Source: Burkholderiales bacterium
GTDB lineage: Bacteria; Pseudomonadota; Gammaproteobacteria; Burkholderiales; SHXO01
NCBI GenBank assembly: GCA_020854105.1
Contig: JADZGB010000032.1
Location: forward strand, 1-64,000
Length of the DNA stretch: 64,000 nt
Reading direction: 5' to 3'
The translations under genes and the position numbers were made by a program. Positions 1 to 7,240 of the stretch are shown in pieces. The notes beneath the pieces were generated by a model. The model did not search any database. It was not told where the DNA came from and was given only the letters and a program-made list of their open reading frames with translations. Every line of letters begins with the position of its first letter. Within the stretch, counting starts at the first letter, position 1.

Positions 1-2280
1 GTGATGGACGAAGTACTCCTGGATATCGCCCATCACCTTGAGGCTGAACTCGGTAGAGAAGATGCAGGTGTTCTGGCCCTGGTCCTCCTTGAGGATGTCG
101 GCCTGCACCGTGCCGCGCACGGTTTCCAGCGTCCATGCCCGGATCTTCTGTGCCTCGTCGTCGGTCGGCTCGCGCCTGTTGTCGGCCCTGAACTTCTCGA
201 TCTGCTGGTCGACGGCGGTGTTCATGAACATCGCCAGGATCGTCGGCGCCGGGCCGTTGATCGTCATCGACACGCTGTTGTTGGGCGCACACAGGTCGAA
301 GCCCGAGTACAGTACCTTCATGTCGTCCAGCGTGGCAATCGACACACCCGAGTTGCCCACCTTGCCGTAGATGTCGGGACGCAGGTCCGGATCGAAGCCG
401 TACAGCGTCACCGAGTCGAACGCGGTGGACAGGCGCTTGGCCGGCATTTCCTGTGCGAGCAGGTGGAAGCGCTTGTTGGTGCGGAAGGGATCGCCCTCGC
501 CGGCGAACATGCGTGTCGGATCCTCGTTCTCGCGCTTGAACGCGAATACACCGCCGGTGAAGGGGAAGGAGCCGGGCACGTTCTCCAGCATCAGCCACTT
601 CACGATCTCGCCGTTGTCCTCGAAGCGCGGCAGCGCCACCTTGCGGATCCGTGTGCCCGAAAGCGACGTATAGGTGAGCGCGGTGCGGATCTCCCGGTCG
701 CGGATCTTCACCACGTACTCGGCACCGGCGTAGGCCTTCTGCATGTCGGGCCACATTTCCAGCAGCTTCCTCGCCACGGGATCGAGGGCGGTGTCGCGCT
801 GGGCGACCAGGGTATCGAGGGCGGAGGGTGCGGCCTCGCCGCACTCGGCGAGCATCCGCTTCGTCTCGCAGAGCTGCTGGCGCTCCCGCGCCACGCGCGA
901 CTGCACGAGGGCGTGCTGCTTGTAGGTGCGCACGCTCTCGGCGATCTCCGCAAGGTAGCGCGCGCGCTGCGGTGGTACCACCGCCTTGACCTTCGACGGC
1001 GTGCGCACGCTCGTCGCGGGCAGCGTCCCGGGCAGCAGCGCGAGGCCCTTGTCCCCGAGCTTCGCCGCGATGGCCTGGTACAAGGCGGTCACGCCGTCGT
1101 CGTTGAAGCGCGCGGCGATGGTGCCGAACACCGGCATGCGATCCGGCGGCGTGGAGAACAGCTGGCGGTTGCGCTGGTACTGCTTGGAGACGTCGCGCAG
1201 CGCGTCCTCGGCGCCACGGCGGTCGAACTTGTTGATCGCCACGAAGTCGGCGAAGTCCAGCATGTCGATCTTCTCCAGCTGGCTCGCCGCACCGTACTCG
1301 GGCGTCATCACGTACAGCGAGAAGTCCACGTGCGGGACGATCGCCGCATCGCCCTGGCCGATGCCGGAGGTCTCGACCACGATCAGGTCGAAGCCCGCCA
1401 CCTTGCACGCCGCGATAGCCTCGGGCAGCGTCGCCGAGATCTCGCTTCCCGCGGCGCGGGTGGCGAGCGAGCGCATGTAGATATTCTCGCCGTTGATCGC
1501 ATTCATGCGGATGCGGTCGCCGAGCAGCGCGCCGCCGGTCTTGCGGCGCGAGGGATCGACCGCGATGATGGCGATCCTCAGCCGGTCCGACTGATCCAGG
1601 CGGATGCGCCGGATCAGCTCGTCGGTGAGCGAGGACTTGCCCGAGCCGCCGGTGCCGGTGATGCCGAGCACCGGGATGGCGGTACGCCCCCCGGCATCGG
1701 CCATGAGCTGCCCGTGCAGCGCCTTCGGCAGTGCACCGGCCTCCAATGCGGTGATCGTGCGTGCGAGCACGCGGCGGTCGCCGGCGCGCAACGCATCGAG
1801 CGAGGCCGGCAGTTCCGCGCACAGGTCGGCGCGCGAGCGCTGGACCATGTCGTCGATCATGCCCTGCAGCCCCATCTTCGCGCCGTCCTCGGGCGAGTAG
1901 ATGCGTGTGACGCCGTAGGCATGTAGCTCGCGGATCTCGGCCGGCACGATCACGCCGCCGCCGCCGCCGAACACCTGGATGCCGCCGCCGCCGCGCTGGC
2001 GCAGCAGATCGATCATGTACTTGAAGTACTCCACGTGCCCGCCCTGATAGGAGCTGACCGCGATGCCGTGCGCGTCCTCCTGTAGCGCCGCGGTGACCAC
2101 CTCGTCCACCGAGCGGTTGTGGCCCAGGTGGATGACCTCGGCCCCGCTCGCCTGCAGCATGCGCCGCATGATGTTGATCGACGCGTCGTGACCATCGAAC
2201 AGGCTGGCGGCGGTGACGAAGCGCACGCTGCCCGTGGGGCGGGTGCCGGTGGAGGCGGACTGCACGCTGAGATCGGTCAT
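1..2280 (-). CDS. icmF: Fused isobutyryl-CoA mutase IcmF, partial (3' end outside window)
   Basis: Adenosylcobalamin-dependent mutase interconverting isobutyryl-CoA and n-butyryl-CoA, with its G-protein chaperone in the same chain. About 760 residues from the ATG at 2280 are visible; the family is near 1,090, so the C-terminal third lies beyond base 1. The order fits IcmF: an N-terminal B12-binding domain (about residues 15-150) with the base-off motif SLFDGHDASINIMRR; then a MeaB-like GTPase with Walker A GITGTGGSGKSSLT near residue 205; then the start of the mutase barrel, with FPFTGGVFAFKRENEDPTRMF and FAGEGDPF near residues 570-590. The frame is open without a stop to the window edge. It is divergent from the BtuF-like gene at 2442. 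Isovaleryl-CoA/pivalyl-CoA mutase activity is a known side activity of IcmF, which would fit the liu genes nearby, but that link is inference. Confidence 0.93.
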   Translation of the reverse strand, partial: MTDLSVQSASTGTRPTGSVRFVTAASLFDGHDASINIMRRMLQASGAEVIHLGHNRSVDEVVTAALQEDAHGIAVSSYQGGHVEYFKYMIDLLRQRGGGGIQVFGGGGGVIVPAEIRELHAYGVTRIYSPEDGAKMGLQGMIDDMVQRSRADLCAELPASLDALRAGDRRVLARTITALEAGALPKALHGQLMADAGGRTAIPVLGITGTGGSGKSSLTDELIRRIRLDQSDRLRIAIIAVDPSRRKTGGALLGDRIRMNAINGENIYMRSLATRAAGSEISATLPEAIAACKVAGFDLIVVETSGIGQGDAAIVPHVDFSLYVMTPEYGAASQLEKIDMLDFADFVAINKFDRRGAEDALRDVSKQYQRNRQLFSTPPDRMPVFGTIAARFNDDGVTALYQAIAAKLGDKGLALLPGTLPATSVRTPSKVKAVVPPQRARYLAEIAESVRTYKQHALVQSRVARERQQLCETKRMLAECGEAAPSALDTLVAQRDTALDPVARKLLEMWPDMQKAYAGAEYVVKIRDREIRTALTYTSLSGTRIRKVALPRFEDNGEIVKWLMLENVPGSFPFTGGVFAFKRENEDPTRMFAGEGDPFRTNKRFHLLAQEMPAKRLSTAFDSVTLYGFDPDLRPDIYGKVGNSGVSIATLDDMKVLYSGFDLCAPNNSVSMTINGPAPTILAMFMNTAVDQQIEKFRADNRREPTDDEAQKIRAWTLETVRGTVQADILKEDQGQNTCIFSTEFSLKVMGDIQEYFVHH

Positions 2281-2441
2281 GTTCGGACTGTGGTGAGTGA
2301 GTTCGGGCCGCGGGTGGCGACCGGGGATGCCCGGTAAGGCACGTAAACGCATAATTATTGCCAAGTCTTGCGGGCTCGACAACAGACGGCGGCGGACATC
2401 TTCTGGCTAGAATGCCTCGACTTCGTCAACGGGGCAGGTGC

Positions 2442-3287
2442 ATGTCGGACACGCAGACTGGAGATCCCGGTTTGATCGATGCCATGGGAACGCGCCACGA
2501 GCCCGCGGGACCGTCGGCCCGCATCGTCTCGCTCGTTCCGAGCATCACGGAACTGATGTTCGACCTCGAGCTGGCCGGACAGGTGGTCGGGCGCACGGGT
2601 TTCTGCATCGAACCGCGCGACAAGGTGAGGAAGGTCGCCAAGGTCGGCGGTACCAAGACGATCGACGTGGCGAAGATCAGGCGGCTGCAGCCCACGCACC
2701 TCGTGGTGAATGTCGACGAGAACCCGCGGCCGGTGGTGGAGGAGCTGCGGCGCCTCGTGCCGCACGTGATCGTGACGCATCCGCGCGGTCCTGCCGACAA
2801 CGTCGCCCTGTATCGGCTGCTGGGCGGCATCTTCGGCCGGCAGGCGCAGGCCGATGTCCTGTGCGAGCGCTTCGCGCGTGCCTGGAACGAAGTCCGGTAC
2901 GCCACGCGCGCCTGGCCGCGACAGCGGGTGCTGTACCTGATCTGGAAGTCGCCCTGGATGACCGTGTCCGAGGATACCTACATCTCGCGCATGCTGGCCA
3001 CGGTGGGCTGGGAGTCGTGGGCCCCGCCGGGGATCGCGCGCTATCCGAGCGTGGATCTCACGCGCGAGGTGCTCGCGAACGTGGATGTCGTGCTGCTTTC
3101 CAGCGAGCCCTACAGTTTCGGAGAACGCCACCGCGCAGAGATTCTCGAGCTGGTGCCGGAAGGCAGTGGTACCCGTGTTGCATTGATCGATGGGGCGATG
3201 ACGAGCTGGTACGGCAGCAGGGCGATCAGGGGGCTGGAGTATCTACGGGAGTTCCGGTCGCGCACTGGAGTGGTGGCGGAGGAATAG
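2442..3287 (+). CDS. BtuF-like helical-backbone metal/cobalamin receptor without signal peptide
   Basis: 281-residue protein of the periplasmic binding protein class III fold that carries BtuF and siderophore receptors. The N-terminal lobe starts RIVSLVPSITELMFDLELAG, the family's typical first strand and helix, followed by VVGRTGF and a VGGTK..D..KI..LQPTHLVV segment that closely resembles BtuF-like proteins. I chose ATG 2442 because homology begins just after it; the frame is open about 28 codons further upstream without family sequence. There is no hydrophobic signal peptide or lipobox at any plausible start, unlike transport receptors. It is divergent from icmF, a B12 enzyme, so a cytosolic corrinoid- or metal-binding role is possible. 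Ligand is not determinable from sequence. No ABC permease or ATPase lies beside it. Confidence 0.82.
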   Translation: MSDTQTGDPGLIDAMGTRHEPAGPSARIVSLVPSITELMFDLELAGQVVGRTGFCIEPRDKVRKVAKVGGTKTIDVAKIRRLQPTHLVVNVDENPRPVVEELRRLVPHVIVTHPRGPADNVALYRLLGGIFGRQAQADVLCERFARAWNEVRYATRAWPRQRVLYLIWKSPWMTVSEDTYISRMLATVGWESWAPPGIARYPSVDLTREVLANVDVVLLSSEPYSFGERHRAEILELVPEGSGTRVALIDGAMTSWYGSRAIRGLEYLREFRSRTGVVAEE

Positions 3288-3373
3288 GGCGGCGGAGCAC
3301 GGCCTTTTCGGTTTTGCGCTGGGTCCCGGCGAACGCCCAATGATTCCGTCATCCCGGCCATATACGGGATCCA

Positions 3374-3392
3374 GGCAGTAGAACTGCCTTTT
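3374..3392 (+). terminator. Possible intrinsic terminator after the BtuF-like gene
   Basis: A 6-bp stem (GGCAGT / ACTGCC) with loop AGA is followed directly by TTTT. It lies 87 bases after the stop at 3287. The stem is short, so this is a weak call. Confidence 0.35.
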
Positions 3393-3401
3393 CATAATTT
3401 G

Positions 3402-3455
3402 CCCGGTCCCAGATCAAGGCATTCCGGGGCAGGGCTTTCACGCGCCGGGACGGGA
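3402..3455. repeat. Dispersed intergenic repeat, copy 1
   Basis: A roughly 45-base segment containing ATCAAGGCATTCCGGGGCAG and CTTTCACGCGCCGGGA recurs nearly identically at 46757-46797 (ATCAAAGCATTCCGGGGCAG, then CTTTCACGCGCCGGGA). It lies between the BtuF-like gene and the stop of the uronate-dehydrogenase-like gene. The preceding bases 3349-3373 carry a related 'TCATCCCGGC...GGGATCCAG' palindrome. Confidence 0.7.
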
Positions 3456-3456
3456 G

Positions 3457-4260
3457 TCAGCTCGCAGCGTTCGGGTTCCCGCCGCTCTCCAGCGTCACGA
3501 AGCTGCCGCCCTGGTACGTCTCAACGTCGGGGTTCGCGTCGTCGCGGTGTTGCGCGAGGATCCCGGCCGCATACGGCTCGCTGTCATCCTGCGGCTGGTA
3601 GCCGAGGCGTGTCGCGTTCGAGTTGTCGTACCAGGAGCGCCTGTTGTTCGATACCCCGTAGACGATCTCGAATCTGATCCCGGGGTGATCGACGCCGATT
3701 CGGACCAGCTGAGCGAGATCCCGCGGCGAGATCCATATGCTCAGGCGGCGCTTGTCCACCGGCTGGGGGTTCACGTTGCCGATGCGCATGCACAACACCT
3801 CGAGGCCGTACTTGTCCGCGTACAGGCTGCCGAGCTGTTCGCCGAACACCTTCGACAGCCCATAGCGGCTGTCGGGCCGCGGATAGACCTGGTGGTCGAT
3901 GGTCTCGTCACGGCGGTAGAAGCCGACCGCGTGATTGCTGGTGGCGAACAGAACGCGCTTGACGCCGTTGCGGCGCGCGGCCTCGAACACGTTGTAGCAG
4001 CCGACGATGTTGGCGCGCAGGATCGGGTCCCATTCGGCCTCCGCGGAGACGCCGCCCAGGTGCACGATCGCGTCCACGCCGCGCGTGATGCGCAGGGCGA
4101 CGTCCATCTCGGCAATGTCGCCCGGTTCGAACGATTCGCCCGCCGAGGAATTGTGGATGGCGCGGAGGTCGGACAGGCGCAATCTGTACACGCCAGCCAG
4201 TTCGCGTCGCAGATGCGTGCCGATGTCACCCGCGGCACCGGTAATCAGGATTGTCTTCAA
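3457..4260 (-). CDS. NAD-dependent epimerase/dehydratase family protein, uronate dehydrogenase-like
   Basis: 267-residue extended short-chain dehydrogenase. The N-terminus KTILITGAAGDIGTHLRREL is the NAD-binding Gly motif, and YGLSKVFGE is the catalytic Tyr-x-x-x-Lys with its usual surroundings. SNHAVGFYRR, RIGNVNPQP and a late SWYDNS segment match uronate dehydrogenases (Udh), which oxidise D-glucuronate/galacturonate to aldaric acid lactones, and the length agrees (about 265-275). The start is a TTG at 4260: homology begins there and GGAGGAG sits 7 bases upstream, while upstream codons in frame look non-coding. No other uronate pathway genes are adjacent, so the substrate is inferred from family only. 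Confidence 0.82.
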   Translation of the reverse strand: MKTILITGAAGDIGTHLRRELAGVYRLRLSDLRAIHNSSAGESFEPGDIAEMDVALRITRGVDAIVHLGGVSAEAEWDPILRANIVGCYNVFEAARRNGVKRVLFATSNHAVGFYRRDETIDHQVYPRPDSRYGLSKVFGEQLGSLYADKYGLEVLCMRIGNVNPQPVDKRRLSIWISPRDLAQLVRIGVDHPGIRFEIVYGVSNNRRSWYDNSNATRLGYQPQDDSEPYAAGILAQHRDDANPDVETYQGGSFVTLESGGNPNAAS

Positions 4261-4437
4261 CCCGGGTCTCCTCCATGCACCATTCCCGGCAGGATAGCGC
4301 AGTCGGCGCCGGCCGCCTCGCGCGCACGCCGCTGTTGCAAATCTGCACGTCGTCGCATGGCGGCAGTAGCCCGTGGCGCCCTGGCGGACTAGAGTATCGG
4401 TCCGCGCGCGAATTGCCTGCGCAATCTGGGGAAGAGC

Positions 4438-7230
4438 ATGCGGCTGACGGTAGGCCACCGGCTGTGGCTGGGTTTCGGACTGATCGTGGCGCTCATCGCT
4501 GCGGCATATTTCCATCTGCTCGAGGGCGGGCGCGCGGATGCGCCGGCCGAGGCCCTGCCCCGCGCGGCGGAAGCGGCGCGGGCGGCCGCGCGGCGGATGA
4601 ACGCCGCACTCGATCACGCCGACGCGGCGCTGCAGGGCTACGAGCCGGACAAGGCCGGCGCCGTGCTCGAGGCAATGGCCAAGGCGCGTGCCGAGTTCGA
4701 CGCCGGGCTGGCCGAGCATGTGAAGGCCGTGGCCGACCAGGCACAGGCGCAGGCGCTCGCAGACCGCTTCGAGGCAGCGTCGAAGCAGGCGCAGTCGGCG
4801 ATCGCGGCCATCGAGGCGCGTGCCGGGCAGGCCGCCGCATTCGACCGCTATCGTGCGGAAGGTGCCGCGCTGCTGGCGCAGCAGCCGGGCGTGGCCGGTC
4901 GGCCCAACCGGGGCCGCACGCTGCGCAAGCAGAACATCGTGAGCGAGCTCACCGGGCAGTTGCGTGCAAAGGGCCGCGAGTACGCCGCGCGCGCCGCCGG
5001 TGCGCCGCTTCCGCAGGCACCCGGGCGCACCGCACTGCTCGCCAACATCTCACGCTACGAGGTGCTCACCGATACCGCCGCCGAGCGCGACTGGGCGAGC
5101 CGCGTGCGTGCGTGGGTCGAGCGTGGCGAGCGGCAGTGGAGCAGCGGCGCCGGCCCCGCCTCGGCGGCCCCCAGGCAGGCGCTCGGGGAAGCGCAGCGGG
5201 CCTTCGCAGCCATCGCACCGGAGATCGACGGGCTGGTGCAGGCCAATCTGAGCGCGGACCTGGCGCAGCTGGAAGCGCGCCTGGCGCAGGCGGCCGTGCG
5301 GCTGCGCGGCCAGCGCGAGTACGGCGAGCGCATTCTGCTGGTGCTTCTCGGAGCCAGCGGACTGATCGCGCTGCTGTCGATCGTGGCCGTGCGCGCTCCG
5401 ATCCGGCGTCTGGCCGCGCTGACGCGCCCCTACGTCGATTCCGATCTCACCTACCAGATGCTGCGTTTCCGCGGCGACGAGACGCGCGAACTGGACGTGG
5501 CGGTGCGCTGGCTCATCGAGCGTCAGCGACTCGATGGCACGCCCGCGACACCGGACGCCAGCGTGCAGGCGGTGCAGCAGGCATTCGAGCAGATCCAGCA
5601 GCCGATGGCCCTGCTCGATGCGCAGCGCATGGTGGTACGCGCCAACGCCGCGTTCCGCGAACTGACCGGCCGGGACCAGGCCGCCCTGGCGGGGACGTCC
5701 ATCGACGAGGTGTGGTCCGCCGATCACCACGAGTCGACCTCCACCGAGGCGATGTGGTCGTTCGTGCGCGACCAGGGCGCGTGGCAGGGCGAGCTGTGGA
5801 TACGCGACGCCGAGGACAACGTACACCCGCTGTGGGGCTACCTCTCGCACGTGCGCGACGAGGCCGCAGGCTGCACCGGCTTCGTCCTCGCGTGCGGGGA
5901 CGTGACTGCGATGCGCATGGCAGAGCGCCAGTCCGCGCGCACCGCCACCGCCGGGCTGACGAGTGCTCAGGTTCTGGCGCAGCGCCTGCGCGCGGCGTCG
6001 AGCCGCGCGCACCGGCGCGCACGGCACACGGCCCTCATGCACGTTGCCGTGGCGCAGCTCGAGGGCGTGGACCGCATCCTGGGACGCGACGAGGCCGGTG
6101 CGCTGATCAGGGTCGCCGGCGAGCGGCTGCAGCGCATTTTGCGCGGGCACGACGCGATCCTGCGCATGGCGGCCGACCAGTTCGTCGTGCTGCTCGAGGA
6201 CGTAGAGGAACCCGAACAGGTGCGGCGCGTCGCGGAGAAGATCCTCGCGGAGTTCTCGGTGCCGGTGGAGCTGAGCGGCCTGGAGCTGCCCCTGCATGCC
6301 AAGATCGGCATCGCGCTGGCGCCCGACGACGGCGGACCGCAGGAGCTGCCCGACGCGGCGAGGGAGGCCCTGGTGCGCGCCGGCCAGACGCGCGGTGCCG
6401 CCTTCACGTTCTTCTCGCCGGCGCTCAACGAGCGGATGTGGGCGCATCATGTGCTGGCCACCGAACTGGGCCGCTCGGATCTGGAGCATCAGCTCTCGCT
6501 GCTCTACCGGCCACGCGTAGCGGCAGTGGATGGGCAGCGCATGATTGGCGTGCAGGCCTGCCTGCGCTGGATGCATCCGGATCACGGCATGCTCGCGCCG
6601 GCGCGCTTTCTCGTCGTGGCGCAGGACGATGTCTCGCGCCGGCTCGATGCCTGGCAGATCGCGCAGGCCTGCGCGCAGCTGCAGGCATGGAACGCCGCCG
6701 ACGCGGTACCGATCGCGGTGGAGCTGGTCGCTCAGCGCCTGGAGGTCGCCGCGCTGTGCGAAGTCATCGGCACCGCGCTGCGGCGTCAGGCGGTCGCGCC
6801 GCGCTTCCTCGAACTGGAGTTCCGTGTCAGCGTACTGGCCCGCGCGGACGAAGCCGAGGGCCTGTTCACGCGCCTGAGCGCTTCCGGCGTGGCGCTGTCG
6901 GTGACGGTGGACGAGGTGGAATCCTTCACGCGCTCGCTGGGCCTGCTGCGCCGGCTTCCGCTCGCGCGGGTCAAGCTCGGTCATGCGCTGGTCGAAGGCA
7001 TCGGCAGCGGCGCATCCGAGCAGGCGCTGGTGCGGGCGACGCTGACGCTGGCGCGCAGCCTGGGCGTCGAACTCGCGGCGGAAGGTGTGGACACGCAGGC
7101 ACAGTCGGCGTTCCTGCGCGTCGAAGGCATCCTGTACCAGCAGGGCGCGCTGTTCGGCGAGCCCGCCATGGCTCAGGCGCTCGACGCGCACCGCGACACG
7201 GCGCGCGAAGGAAGCCGCGCCGCGGTGTGA
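4438..7230 (+). CDS. Membrane PAS-GGDEF-EAL protein with degenerate catalytic motifs
   Basis: 930 residues. A first transmembrane helix (about 8-27) and a second (about 297-317) flank a helical, presumably periplasmic, sensor region rich in Ala/Arg/Glu. Then come a HAMP-like linker, a PAS domain (about 375-490, with MALLDAQRMVVRANAAFRELTG), a GGDEF-type domain (about 515-665) and an EAL-type domain (about 685-915). The GGDEF signature reads AADQF near residue 578, and the EAL signature reads VQACLRW near residue 704, so the key residues of both are missing. The later DDFG-type motif is also changed (TVDEVESF), while AEGVDTQ is retained. I infer a c-di-GMP or GTP receptor or scaffold rather than an enzyme. 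GGGGAAGAGC precedes the ATG. It converges with phaC 10 bases downstream. Confidence 0.9.
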   Translation: MRLTVGHRLWLGFGLIVALIAAAYFHLLEGGRADAPAEALPRAAEAARAAARRMNAALDHADAALQGYEPDKAGAVLEAMAKARAEFDAGLAEHVKAVADQAQAQALADRFEAASKQAQSAIAAIEARAGQAAAFDRYRAEGAALLAQQPGVAGRPNRGRTLRKQNIVSELTGQLRAKGREYAARAAGAPLPQAPGRTALLANISRYEVLTDTAAERDWASRVRAWVERGERQWSSGAGPASAAPRQALGEAQRAFAAIAPEIDGLVQANLSADLAQLEARLAQAAVRLRGQREYGERILLVLLGASGLIALLSIVAVRAPIRRLAALTRPYVDSDLTYQMLRFRGDETRELDVAVRWLIERQRLDGTPATPDASVQAVQQAFEQIQQPMALLDAQRMVVRANAAFRELTGRDQAALAGTSIDEVWSADHHESTSTEAMWSFVRDQGAWQGELWIRDAEDNVHPLWGYLSHVRDEAAGCTGFVLACGDVTAMRMAERQSARTATAGLTSAQVLAQRLRAASSRAHRRARHTALMHVAVAQLEGVDRILGRDEAGALIRVAGERLQRILRGHDAILRMAADQFVVLLEDVEEPEQVRRVAEKILAEFSVPVELSGLELPLHAKIGIALAPDDGGPQELPDAAREALVRAGQTRGAAFTFFSPALNERMWAHHVLATELGRSDLEHQLSLLYRPRVAAVDGQRMIGVQACLRWMHPDHGMLAPARFLVVAQDDVSRRLDAWQIAQACAQLQAWNAADAVPIAVELVAQRLEVAALCEVIGTALRRQAVAPRFLELEFRVSVLARADEAEGLFTRLSASGVALSVTVDEVESFTRSLGLLRRLPLARVKLGHALVEGIGSGASEQALVRATLTLARSLGVELAAEGVDTQAQSAFLRVEGILYQQGALFGEPAMAQALDAHRDTAREGSRAAV

Positions 7231-7240
7231 GCGGGCGCGC

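Noticed and set aside
1..1926. Long plus-strand open frame opposite icmF
   Set aside because: Arg/His/Val-rich translation with no family sequence; the minus strand codes for a recognisable IcmF. It is a high-GC antisense frame.
5050..7191. 713-codon minus frame opposite the GGDEF-EAL gene
   Set aside because: Composition is that of an antisense shadow; the plus frame has clear PAS/GGDEF/EAL sequence.
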